Shown here one piece after another: positions 7,842 through 16,098 of a stretch of 32,636 bases of DNA. Each line of letters begins with the position of its first letter. The stretch's first letter is position 1. Origin of the DNA: Methanocorpusculum sp. MCE (GTDB taxonomy: Archaea; Halobacteriota; Methanomicrobia; Methanomicrobiales; Methanocorpusculaceae); contig NIZU01000055.1 in NCBI GenBank assembly GCA_003315675.1, positions 1 through 32,636 of the forward strand. Reading direction: 5' to 3'. The notes below the pieces were generated by a model. That model was not told the origin of the DNA and did no database searches. It saw nothing but the letters and a program-made list of their open reading frames with translations. Position numbers and translations under genes: made by a program.

Positions 7842-8774
7842 TCATCCCGTCAAAAACACCGCGAGAAGCGGGAGCGTCACCAGACAAAGCAGTGTTGAGA
7901 TACAGATCCCCTGGGCCGCGATATCCGGATGGGCCTTATGCTCTTCAGCCAGCAGCACCGTATTTACCGCCGCCGGCATTCCTGCAGTTACCACGATGAT
8001 GCCGAGGATCAGCGTGTCGTCGATGAACTGCGAAAAGATCAGATATACCAGGGCCGGCATGCCAAGAAGACGGATCGCCGCAACGATGTACTGCCGGACA
8101 TTTTTGAAGATCGAGGTGAAATTCAGCTGGGCAAGGAATCCGCCGGTCACGACAAGAGAAAGCGGGGTGGTAACGTTATTCAGCAGCTCTAAGGAACTGT
8201 AGAGCGGATCGGGGATGGACACCGATGTTAAGAAAAAGATCAGTCCAAGGATCGTCGAGAGAAACGCCGGATTCAAAAGAAGCTTCGGATCGAACGATAG
8301 CTTCCCGTTATCCTTCTCCTGTGCCCGCAGAATCCAGATTCCAACAGAGTATGTCAATATGGTAAAGGGAATATTGAAGAGCGCTGCGTAAAATATCGCG
8401 TCCTGGCCGTACAGCATCGAAAGGATGGGAAATCCCATGAACATCGAGTTCGAGAACATGATCATGAACCGGAATACGCCGTACTCCTCTTTCTTTGCCC
8501 GCATCAGAATGGGGGGAAACCAGGCAACCAGAAACGCGATCCCGTAGTAGGCAAACGCTGCCAAGATCAGATACTCTCCTTTCATCAGAACTTCGTTCGT
8601 GAAAGGGATCTGCATGGAAAAGATCACCATAGCGGGAATACAGATATGCAGAAGGAACTTCGAGAGAGAAGAGACGGAAGCGTCGTTCAGGTGTTTGATC
8701 CTTCGTGCAAAGTATCCGATCCCGATCAGAATAAACAGGATGAGGATCTGATTCAGGGCGATGAAATAATCCAT
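7842..8774 (-). CDS. AEC-family (auxin efflux carrier-like) transporter
   Basis: A 310-residue integral membrane protein with about ten hydrophobic segments in two halves. The N-terminal helix LILFILIGIGYFARRIKHLN and the opening SLSKFLLHICIPAMVIFSM are typical of the AEC/BASS-like fold, with a crossover proline in each half (ICIPAMV; AGMPAAVNTVLLA near the C-terminus). AEC proteins in prokaryotes export or import small organic acids such as malate; the substrate cannot be read from sequence. It is divergent from the unrecognised gene at 8839 and the two share a 64-base promoter region. Confidence 0.85.
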   Translation of the reverse strand: MDYFIALNQILILFILIGIGYFARRIKHLNDASVSSLSKFLLHICIPAMVIFSMQIPFTNEVLMKGEYLILAAFAYYGIAFLVAWFPPILMRAKKEEYGVFRFMIMFSNSMFMGFPILSMLYGQDAIFYAALFNIPFTILTYSVGIWILRAQEKDNGKLSFDPKLLLNPAFLSTILGLIFFLTSVSIPDPLYSSLELLNNVTTPLSLVVTGGFLAQLNFTSIFKNVRQYIVAAIRLLGMPALVYLIFSQFIDDTLILGIIVVTAGMPAAVNTVLLAEEHKAHPDIAAQGICISTLLCLVTLPLLAVFLTG

Positions 8775-8838
8775 TGTTCTTCTATACTAATAGCACAAGG
8801 CATGTAGTTAATCTATCGGGACCGTCATACTATATTGC

Positions 8839-9369
8839 ATGGACCCTATTGTAGAACAGGGATTTGACCGTCTCCTTGATGTCATCAAGGAAACGAAGGC
8901 AAAACAGCAGGATACTGCAGAACTGATCATCCATGAGGACAAGGTCCTTCTCGAAAAGATGCTTTCTGCGGTTGTTCCCGTGGTCGAGGCTGCCGGATCA
9001 GTCTTCCTGCAGAAGGCAAAACAGGACACCAAAGGGGATCTCTACGATCAGGTGTATTACTCCGATAAGATGATCATCCTTGGAAAAACCGAGCAGCCGG
9101 CTAGTTTTAGACCCGATGATCCGAAAAAGAAGGTCACCCAGCAGTTCTGCGTGGTATCTGAGAAGGGTGAACTGTTCGAACTGATGTTCTCGAATGACGG
9201 TTTTGTGGTGGACACCTATGCTTCCCCGCTTTCAGCGGAGGATGCTCTTGCTTTCTACGGCTATGATATCCTGTACATGCTCTACTCTGCGATACGGGAG
9301 TATGCCCTGGCAGAAGAAGATGTTCTGGAAGCTCTCAGTCTGACGCTCGGATATCTTCAGCAAAAATAA
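8839..9369 (+). CDS. Unrecognised soluble protein
   Basis: 176 residues, acidic, with no membrane segment or signal peptide. The N-terminal ~80 residues are predicted helical (EQGFDRLLDVIKETKAKQQD and following). The middle has a strand-rich stretch (QFCVVSEKGELFELMFSNDG), and the C-terminus is helical again (DALAFYGYDILYMLYSAIRE). I do not recognise the family. It has its own promoter region, with ACTATATTGC just upstream of the start, and is divergent from the AEC transporter. Codon usage matches its neighbours. Ordinary start and length make it a believable gene. Confidence 0.7.
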   Translation: MDPIVEQGFDRLLDVIKETKAKQQDTAELIIHEDKVLLEKMLSAVVPVVEAAGSVFLQKAKQDTKGDLYDQVYYSDKMIILGKTEQPASFRPDDPKKKVTQQFCVVSEKGELFELMFSNDGFVVDTYASPLSAEDALAFYGYDILYMLYSAIREYALAEEDVLEALSLTLGYLQQK

Positions 9370-9497
9370 GACTGATCACAGTCCAAACCAAAACCTGTTC
9401 TCTTTTTCAGCTTCATTTCAGAAAAGCGCATGCTCTCCGTCAAACCGAAAATGATGGAAAATACATTTTATGAAAAATACAAAAATCAGAAAAACAG

Positions 9498-9571
9498 TGG
9501 GCCCGATGAGATTCGAACTCATGACCTCCCGGTTATCAGCCGGGCGCACCACCTAGCTATGCTACGGGCCC
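9498..9571 (-). tRNA. tRNA-Ile (anticodon GAU)
   Basis: On the minus strand the molecule reads GGGCCCG acceptor, D-arm GCATAGCTAGGTGGTGC, anticodon arm CCGGG with loop CTGATAA, variable AGGTC, T-arm ATGAG-TTCGAAT-CTCAT, acceptor CGGGCCC and discriminator A. The anticodon is GAT, hence isoleucine. The total is 74 bases with the discriminator; CCA is not encoded and there is no intron. A T-run follows the 3' end (minus strand), serving as a likely terminator. Confidence 0.97.
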
Positions 9572-9599
9572 CCCTTTTACCTTACTACATAGGATGTTG

Positions 9600-9609
9600 C
9601 CATATAAAT
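9600..9609 (-). promoter_or_regulatory. TATA box of the tRNA-Ile gene
   Basis: On the minus strand ATTTATATGG lies 29-38 bases upstream of the mature tRNA 5' end, the expected archaeal spacing for a short 5' leader. The region opposite is the upstream gap of iorA. Confidence 0.55.
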
Positions 9610-9678
9610 ATGTTATGAAATTCATTTCCTGCCTCTGACGTAGCCTTATTCTCTTATCATGCCAAATATTATGGAGAT

Positions 9679-11463
9679 ATGGCAGAAGAGACACCCAAGA
9701 AATACCTCCTTGGAAACGACGCAATAGCCCATGCTTGTCTCGAAGCGGGCGTTGACTTTGTTTCCGGGTATCCCGGAACCCCGTCATCCGAGGTAGTTGA
9801 CAAACTCCGTGCCGGAAAAGATCCCTGGTACTACGTAGAATGGTCAGTTAACGAAAAAGTCGCGTTCGAAAATGCTCTGGCGGCAAGCTGGTGCGGCCTT
9901 CGGTCGATTGTGACGATGAAGCATGTGGGCCTCAACGTTGCGGCCGATCCTCTTATGACCTCGTCCTACACCGGGACGAAAGGCGGCTTCATCGTTCTTT
10001 CAGCCGACGATCCCTTCGCGCACAGTTCGCAGAACGAACAGGACTCGAGGATGTACGCGAAGTTTGCCCAGATTCCGTGTCTGGATCCTTCTTCCGCCCA
10101 GGAAGCGCATGACTTTGCCAAAGCCGCATTCGAACTCTCCGAAAAGTTCGCGCTTCCCGTTCTTCTTCGCCCGACCACAAGGATCTGCCACTCGAAAGGA
10201 GATGTCCGCCTCGGCGAACCCTCGCCCTCGTCCCAGAAAGGCGAGTTTGTCAAAAACCCGAAACAGTATGTCGTGATTCCGGCACACACCCGTCCGCTGC
10301 ACGCCGCGCTCACGAAAAAACAGCCAGAGGTCGCAAAATACTTTGTGGAGGCAGGTCTCAACTCTGCAGAGATTCGCGGCAAAAAAGCCGTCATTGCGGG
10401 GGGCATTTCCATCTCCTATGTCGAGGAGATCATCCCTGACGATGTTTCGTTCATCAAGATCAGCGCATATCCGATCGATCGGAACTGGCTTGCGGAGATT
10501 CTTGCTCAGCATTCCGAGGTCCTCGTTGCGGAAGAGCTTATGCCGGTAATCGAAGAAGCGGCGCTTCAAACCGCGACCTCAACGGTCGTTCACGGAAAAC
10601 TCGACGGGTATCTGCCTCACGAGGGAGAATACTCCCCTGAACTGATCGCCGGAGCATTTGAAAAGGCAGGTTTGGCGAAAAATACCTATCCAGCCCCGCC
10701 GGAAGTGACCCAGGTCGCGGTCCGTCCGCCGATCCTCTGTGCCGGATGTCTCCACCGCTCGGTCTTCTACGCAATGAAAAAGGTCTTCAAAGACGGCGTG
10801 TTCCCGTCCGACATCGGCTGTTATACGCTTGGTCTCCAGCTCGGGGCGGTCGACACGACGATCTGCATGGGTGCTTCGATAACGGTCGGTTCGGGAATCG
10901 CCCACTCATGCCCGGGAACCGACGTGGTCTCCACGATCGGCGACTCGACCTTCCTCCATACCGGTGTGAACGGTCTCATCAACGCGGTGTACAACAATAC
11001 GAATCAGATCGTGATCATTCTGGATAACCGGATCACCGCTATGACTGGTCACCAGCCGAACCCGAACACCGGTATAACTGCCGCCGGTGACGAGTCGCCG
11101 AAGATTTCGCTCGAAGAGCTTGCGAGAGCCTGCGGTGTTTCGTATGTTGAGTCGGTCGACCCGTATGATCTGACGTACCTTCTTGCCACCCTTCGGGAAG
11201 CCAAGGAAAAACCCGGTGTCAAGGTCATCATCGCCAAACAGCCCTGCGTTATCATGAACAAGCGGCTCGGGATCAAACGGAACCGGTATGTCGTGGATGC
11301 CGAGGCATGTACGAAATGCGGAGCCTGCCTAAAGTACGGCTGTCCGGCGATTGAAACGGATGAGACCGGCGCCGCAAAGATCACCGCTCTTTGTACGGGA
11401 TGCGGCGTCTGTGCGGACATCTGTCCAACTGGAGCGATCCACCGGGGAGGTGCGAGACAATGA
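9679..11463 (+). CDS. iorA: Indolepyruvate:ferredoxin oxidoreductase, alpha subunit
   Basis: 594 residues, normal for IorA. The enzyme oxidatively decarboxylates aryl-pyruvates from aromatic amino acid transamination to aryl-acetyl-CoA and reduces ferredoxin; the reverse direction is used for aromatic amino acid synthesis in some methanogens. The N-terminal pyrimidine-binding domain starts LLGNDAIAHACLEAGVDFVS with GYPGTPSSEV. The thiamine diphosphate motif is at about residues 420-450 (STIGDSTFLHTGVNGLINAV...N). Two ferredoxin-type [4Fe-4S] clusters occupy the C-terminus from about residue 543 (CTKCGACLKYGCP and CTGCGVCADICP). It overlaps iorB by the ATGA of stop and start. Confidence 0.96.
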   Translation: MAEETPKKYLLGNDAIAHACLEAGVDFVSGYPGTPSSEVVDKLRAGKDPWYYVEWSVNEKVAFENALAASWCGLRSIVTMKHVGLNVAADPLMTSSYTGTKGGFIVLSADDPFAHSSQNEQDSRMYAKFAQIPCLDPSSAQEAHDFAKAAFELSEKFALPVLLRPTTRICHSKGDVRLGEPSPSSQKGEFVKNPKQYVVIPAHTRPLHAALTKKQPEVAKYFVEAGLNSAEIRGKKAVIAGGISISYVEEIIPDDVSFIKISAYPIDRNWLAEILAQHSEVLVAEELMPVIEEAALQTATSTVVHGKLDGYLPHEGEYSPELIAGAFEKAGLAKNTYPAPPEVTQVAVRPPILCAGCLHRSVFYAMKKVFKDGVFPSDIGCYTLGLQLGAVDTTICMGASITVGSGIAHSCPGTDVVSTIGDSTFLHTGVNGLINAVYNNTNQIVIILDNRITAMTGHQPNPNTGITAAGDESPKISLEELARACGVSYVESVDPYDLTYLLATLREAKEKPGVKVIIAKQPCVIMNKRLGIKRNRYVVDAEACTKCGACLKYGCPAIETDETGAAKITALCTGCGVCADICPTGAIHRGGARQ

Positions 11464-12041
11464 AGAAGAGTTTTGATGTTCTGATCGTCGGTATCGGGGG
11501 ACAGGGAACGATCCTTGCCTCGAATGTTCTGGGCGACGCCTGCGTGATTGAGGGTCGTCATGTCCGGGGAGCCGAGACGCACGGGATGTCCCAGCGCGGA
11601 GGGTCTGTAGAAACCCACATCCGTATCGACGGAAAATTCGGCTCTCTGATCGCCCCAGGTACCGCAGATCTTCTGATCGCATTCGATGTCCTTGAGGCCG
11701 TTCGCTACCGGCACTTCCTCAAACCCGAAGGTGTAATGATTGTGAACCGCGAGATAGTTGTCCCGACCTCGGTCTTTTCTGGAAAACAGCATGTCCCGAC
11801 AATCGATGAGGTCGAGGCCGAACTGAAAGCAGGTTCGGCAAAGGTAATCCTTGTTGATGCGACGAGTATTGCTACTCAGGCAGGAAACCCCCTTGCGGCA
11901 AACATCGTTCTTCTCGGTGCCGCCTCGCATAAGCTCCCGCTTGCCGCCGAATCCTTATCCGAAGCAGTTCGCCGCAATGTTCCGCCAAAGACCGTCCAGA
12001 TCAATGAAAAGGCATTCGATCTCGGAAAAGAAGCGGTATAA
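11460..12041 (+). CDS. iorB: Indolepyruvate:ferredoxin oxidoreductase, beta subunit
   Basis: 193 residues from the ATG at 11460, which overlaps the iorA stop (ATGA) and has GGGGAGGTG 8-16 bases upstream. That ribosome-binding site decides this start over in-frame codons further up. It belongs to the gamma-domain family of 2-oxoacid oxidoreductases: FDVLIVGIGGQGTILASNVL near the N-terminus and GAETHGMSQRGGSVETHIR at about 35-55 are signature segments. It partners IorA in the ferredoxin-reducing enzyme. A short T-run follows (12051-12056). Confidence 0.95.
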   Translation: MKKSFDVLIVGIGGQGTILASNVLGDACVIEGRHVRGAETHGMSQRGGSVETHIRIDGKFGSLIAPGTADLLIAFDVLEAVRYRHFLKPEGVMIVNREIVVPTSVFSGKQHVPTIDEVEAELKAGSAKVILVDATSIATQAGNPLAANIVLLGAASHKLPLAAESLSEAVRRNVPPKTVQINEKAFDLGKEAV

Positions 12042-12050
12042 GCTTCTCTC

Positions 12051-12056
12051 TTTTTT
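12051..12056 (+). terminator. T-tract after iorAB
   Basis: Six T residues lie about 10 bases after the iorB stop in a pyrimidine-rich stretch. No clear hairpin is present. Confidence 0.35.
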
Positions 12057-12169
12057 CCCGCCCGGCATCATTCCCGAATATAATACTGTGTTTCTCCCCT
12101 CATCCGGAGGGGTTGCCAGATACACCTCCACGTAAAACGCAGATGTATTTTACATTGAAAATCGTACAG

Positions 12170-12181
12170 ATAGATATATCA
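12170..12181 (+). promoter_or_regulatory. TATA-like element upstream of the hydrolase gene
   Basis: AGATATATCAAA is centred about 28 bases before the ATG at 12204, which would give a leaderless or very short-leadered transcript. It is assigned by position and composition only. Confidence 0.45.
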
Positions 12182-12203
12182 AATCTTTTGGGCAGGCAGG
12201 TAA

Positions 12204-12929
12204 ATGTTACAAAAATCCATCACTATACAGAATAAAACCATCAGCATCCCGGCGATTCTCTGGGGAGAACATACCGGAAACCTCTATATTGCCGTGCATG
12301 GAAACATGTCGAACAAAGCGGATGAGCCGATCGTTATTTTTGCAGAGGAGGCGGTCAAAAATGGATATCAGGTCCTCAGCTTCGATCTTCCCGAACACGG
12401 CGAACGTTCGAAAGATGCGTATCCCTGCAAGCCGGATCCTTGCGTAAGCGATCCGACGGCCGTGTATCGGCATGCACGGTCGATCGCGGATCATATCAGC
12501 TTTTTCGGCTGCAGCATGGGTGTTTATTTCGGCATGCTGGCCAATTCCGGTATGCAGATCGAAAAAAGCCTGTTTATCTCACCTCTGGTCGATATGGAGC
12601 GGATCATCTACGGTCTTATGACCGGCTTTCAGATTCCTGCAGAAACTCTGGAAGAAAAACAGGAGATCGTCCTTCCGGTCGGGGTAACCCTCTACTGGGA
12701 TTACTACTGTTACGTGAAAACGCACCCAATCGGTTCCTGGAATGTACCGACACGTATTCTCTACGGGACAGAAGATGATTTGATTCCCTTGGACGAAGTC
12801 TCCGCTTTTGCCGAGAAAAACTCGGTCGTCCTTGATATTGTGGAAGGAGGAGAACATTATTTTCATACTGAAGAACAGCTGAGATATTTCAGAAACTGGC
12901 TGACAAAAAATATCTACAGCGTCCAATAA
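12204..12929 (+). CDS. Alpha/beta hydrolase (serine hydrolase fold)
   Basis: 241 residues with an alpha/beta hydrolase layout: YIAVHGNMS (oxyanion HG at 32-33), FDLPEHGERS at 60-69, nucleophile elbow FGCSMGVYFG with Ser104, an acid loop GTEDDLIP (Asp191 or Asp192) and a candidate catalytic His218 in GGEHYFH. It has no signal peptide, so it is likely cytoplasmic. The HGERS segment recalls esterase/acyl-peptidase-like members, but the substrate cannot be inferred. It is a single gene with its own TATA-like element. The elbow is G-x-S-x-G with Cys at the second position. Confidence 0.8.
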   Translation: MLQKSITIQNKTISIPAILWGEHTGNLYIAVHGNMSNKADEPIVIFAEEAVKNGYQVLSFDLPEHGERSKDAYPCKPDPCVSDPTAVYRHARSIADHISFFGCSMGVYFGMLANSGMQIEKSLFISPLVDMERIIYGLMTGFQIPAETLEEKQEIVLPVGVTLYWDYYCYVKTHPIGSWNVPTRILYGTEDDLIPLDEVSAFAEKNSVVLDIVEGGEHYFHTEEQLRYFRNWLTKNIYSVQ

Positions 12930-13152
12930 GAGAATCTGGTGAATTCGGGGTGTTATTTAGCCCGAAAAGCTTTTCATTTTTGAAAAAAAAGGATTTTAGA
13001 GCTGTATTCTCCACTCATCACTATCATCTATTTTGATTGGAATTTGTATATTTTGGGCAATTATCATGATTATTCATGTGTATATTTGGCATGAAATCAA
13101 ATTCCTTAATGCTTAACTATAATTACTGCACATCCATATCTGTATATGAATA

Positions 13153-14855
13153 GTGGTGATAGGCTTGGTCCGACAGGCATTTTCAATAATAACTCTCTTG
13201 TGTTTCACACTCCTGCTGATATCTGCTGCCGGCTGAATAGCACCGAAATCGGCCGATCTGACATATGTTTCCGATGAGCAGATAAGCGACATGAACGAGG
13301 CTCTTCTTCCGGTGATCAATACCGTTGAGGGTGAGATGGGGAATGTCACTTCATCTCTGTGGAATACTGCCCGTGAACTGGATGGAATCCCGGCAGATGA
13401 TCCGGCTGTGACGCTTGCGTTATATAAACTCAGAAGCGAAATCCCGCTCTCGATCGAGATAGGCAGATTTGACAAAAACAATACGCTGATCACCACGACC
13501 AGATACCTTGATCCATGGTGGGTCCCGGGTGAAACCAATTCCCGACTCAATTATCCGGTGGAGGTGCTTGAAGCCGCAGGTCCCTGCTGTGTGGTCTCGG
13601 ATTTCTGCCAGTATCAGGACGGGGACCGCGGACTTATGATCATCACGCCCGTCTATGATGAAAACGGCGAGTATGACGGTGTCCTTAGACTCTCCTATGA
13701 TATTGACAGTTTATTCTCCGGACTGACTGAATATCTCAAGAACGAATACGGGTACACGTTGTGGGCCATGCATACCACAGGGTTGAAGTTCTATGATGAA
13801 AATGCCGTGGAGATTGGAAAGTATCTGACGGATGATCCGGAATATCAGACACCGGAACTTCAGAATATGGTGAACGCCGTGTTGACGAACACATCCGGAA
13901 ACATCTCCTATCACTTCTATGACACATCCAGAGGCGAAAAAACCCAGATAAATGCGGTTTGGAATACGGTGGATCTTGGATGCGGCAAGGAATGGCGTGT
14001 CGTTCTCACCGATAACGTTCCAAAGAGTACGGGAACCGGCGGGTCCAGCGTTACCATCGAGGAGCTGAAGGCATTTGTCGAGAATGCTTATGCGTATGCG
14101 AATAAAATGGGTAAGACCGCGGCTCTCTCCGCGTTTAATGATCCCAAGGGAGAGTTCATCGACGGAGAGCTGTATCTTTTTGCCTATGATATGAACGGGA
14201 CCGTCCTGTCTCTGCCGTATCAGCCTGATCTGGTATGGGAAAACCGCAGGTATCTCCAGGATACAACCGGGATAAAGTATATTCAGCGCATGACTGCCCG
14301 GGCAAACCTTGGGGGCGGGTTTGTGCTTTACCTGTATGAAAATCCGTTCGACAATTTTGCGAGCGAACTGAAGCTTTCCTACGTGATGGCAGTCGACGAT
14401 ACATGGTTCATCGGCTCGGGCATCTATCTTGAGGACCAGCCGTTTTACGACACTTTCTATATCGACTGGCAAAAACGCGAGGACCTTGTCCGTCAGGTGC
14501 GGGGCATGGATTATCTCACATCGTTGAAGGAATCCCTGCCGTTCTGAATATGATCAATGATCCAAAGAGCGAGCTGAATGGGCAGGAGGGACTGTATCCG
14601 TTTGCAATTACGGAAGACGGCACGATGCTGGCATACGCGATGAATCCCTCTCTTGTGGGCACGAATCAGCTGAGTATGCGTAATTCATACGGCATGTCAG
14701 TCATGCGCGAGGTCATCTCTATGTCCCAGGAAGGCGGCGGACTGATGTACAGCAAGGTCTGGAACCCGAAGACGATGCAGGAAACCTATGTCCTGATCTA
14801 CGTGGAGCCGGCGGACGATGCAACGTATTTCGGCAGTATGCTGATCCTCGAATGA
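13153..14855 (+). pseudogene. Broken Cache-domain sensor-like lipoprotein gene (in-frame TGA and frameshift)
   Basis: The frame opens with GTG at 13153 or 13156 and encodes a signal peptide (one Arg, then FSIITLLCFTLLLISAAG). It meets TGA at 13234-13236, exactly where the lipobox cysteine is expected, then continues in the same frame for 437 codons to 14547. Near 14518-14520 a one-base loss shifts the real frame: the following frame gives IVEGIPAVLNMINDPKSE and runs to 14855. Domains: an N-terminal double-Cache-like region (about 13290-14030), then two single-Cache-like repeats, each with a helix, an NDP motif and a GGG segment. There is no kinase or methyl-accepting output, so the intact form would be an extracellular ligand-binding lipoprotein. 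The largest surviving piece (13291-14547) may be annotated as a gene on its own. Confidence 0.7.
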
Positions 14856-14883
14856 GGGGCTTCGCCCCCCTCCGTCTTTTTTT
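14854..14883 (+). terminator. Hairpin and T-tract terminator
   Basis: GAGGGGC, loop TTC, GCCCCCCTC, then seven T residues (14877-14883). It ends the Cache gene; the stem begins in its stop codon region. Confidence 0.65.
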
Positions 14884-14963
14884 AAACGTTCATTATCGGA
14901 ATCCACGCTTGATCCGCAGAATCCGCAAAAGAAATGATGATGAATCCTGCTGAATCTACTTCA

Positions 14964-15101
14964 TCAGCAGATGGTTTGCCAGTTTGATAAACAGACATTC
15001 TCCTGTACTAAGCTCATAAAAGGTATCGGCTTTTTTTTATCGATTTTCGCATCGGCACGCCAGAACTTGCACTGCTTGCCCATGCATCTCTCCTGTGTCA
15101 T
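14964..15101 (-). CDS. Possible very small Cys-containing protein, perhaps frameshifted
   Basis: The ATG at 15101 (minus) gives a 45-residue frame beginning MTQERCMGKQCKFWRADAKI. At about residue 22 it crosses a run of eight A residues. After the run the other frame reads ADTFYELSTGECLFIKLANH and ends at 14956, which looks more protein-like than the encoded end. One more A would join the halves into 48 residues with Cys at 6, 11 and near 34. The family is unrecognised. It could be a small metal-binding protein, a pseudogene or a chance frame. A TATA-like box sits upstream at a suitable distance. The remaining parts of this 355-base gap hold the Cache terminator and the argB 3' region. Confidence 0.35.
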   Translation of the reverse strand: MTQERCMGKQCKFWRADAKIDKKKPIPFMSLVQENVCLSNWQTIC

Positions 15102-15143
15102 AGGACAAATAAAACCCATTACTGAGAACTAGGACCGCAGGTC

Positions 15144-15151
15144 ATAAATAT
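15144..15151 (-). promoter_or_regulatory. TATA-like box for the small minus-strand gene
   Basis: On the minus strand ATATTTAT is centred about 46 bases before the ATG at 15101, predicting a transcript start near 15122 and a leader of about 20 bases. No ribosome-binding site is obvious. Confidence 0.35.
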
Positions 15152-15210
15152 GCATCGAAATTCGAGTCCTTGAATCGACATATTGGAAAAAAGTGGGAGG
15201 TGAAATTTGG

Positions 15211-16098
15211 TTATAACGAGATCATCGATGCCGTGATCATCGTCCCGACGCCGTCGTTGGTGAAAAGTTCCAGGAGCAGGTTGTGCTCGGAATTTCCGTT
15301 CAGAATATGTGCTCCTTCCACTCCGTGACGGACCGCGTTCACGCTCGCCTCGAGTTTCGGGATCATTCCGCCGGAGATCGTGCCGTCCACCATGAGGGCA
15401 TCCACATTTTTCAGCGTAAGCCGGTGGAATATCTCGGTCCGGTCTTTGTTCATTACTCCGTCCACATCCGTCAGGGAAATCAGCTTGAATGCCTTTAATG
15501 CAACCGCGATCTCTCCGGCCATCGTGTCGGCATTGATGTTGAGGTCGTTTCCTTTCCGGTCGAGAGCCAGCGGCGAGATTACCGGGATATATCCGGCATC
15601 CAGCAGAGTTTCAAGAAGGTTCGAGTTGATCTCCTTGACGTCTCCGACAAACCCGAGATCCACCTCGATCTCCTCATCGCCGACCATCATTTTTCGAAGG
15701 GGCGTCTTCTCTGCAATGACTAGACCTCCGTCGTTTCCTGAAATACCCACGCCTTTGGCGCCGTTCTTTGCGATCATGGAAACGATCATATTGCTGATCT
15801 TTCCGGCAAGAACCATCTGGGCGATTTCGAGGGTTTCCTCATCCGTCACGCGAAGACCGCCGACAAATCTGGCCTCTTTGCCGAGCGCCTTCATCTTCAG
15901 CGTGATCTCCGGTCCGCCGCCGTGGACGAGGACCACACGCATGCCGACATAGTGGAGAAGGACTGCATCCTGAACGACCGAGTTCATGATGGCCGAATCT
16001 ATCATGGCATGTCCGCCGAGTTTGATCACGATCGTTTTTTTGTGGAACTTCCGGATGTACGGAAGTGCCTCCATTAGCACACTTTGTCTATTGTTCAT
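15211..16098 (-). CDS. argB: Acetylglutamate kinase
   Basis: 295 residues, the usual length. It phosphorylates N-acetylglutamate, the second step of acetylated ornithine/arginine synthesis, in the cytoplasm. Amino-acid kinase motifs: TIVIKLGGHAMID near residue 25 (phosphate-binding), VLVHGGGPEITLKMKALGKE around 58-76, and the C-terminal GTISGGMIPKLEASVNAVR with Lys for ATP. The ATG at 16098 overlaps the argJ stop by four bases. It is the last gene of argC-argJ-argB; a T-run follows in the minus direction (about 15182-15188). Confidence 0.96.
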   Translation of the reverse strand: MNNRQSVLMEALPYIRKFHKKTIVIKLGGHAMIDSAIMNSVVQDAVLLHYVGMRVVLVHGGGPEITLKMKALGKEARFVGGLRVTDEETLEIAQMVLAGKISNMIVSMIAKNGAKGVGISGNDGGLVIAEKTPLRKMMVGDEEIEVDLGFVGDVKEINSNLLETLLDAGYIPVISPLALDRKGNDLNINADTMAGEIAVALKAFKLISLTDVDGVMNKDRTEIFHRLTLKNVDALMVDGTISGGMIPKLEASVNAVRHGVEGAHILNGNSEHNLLLELFTNDGVGTMITASMISL

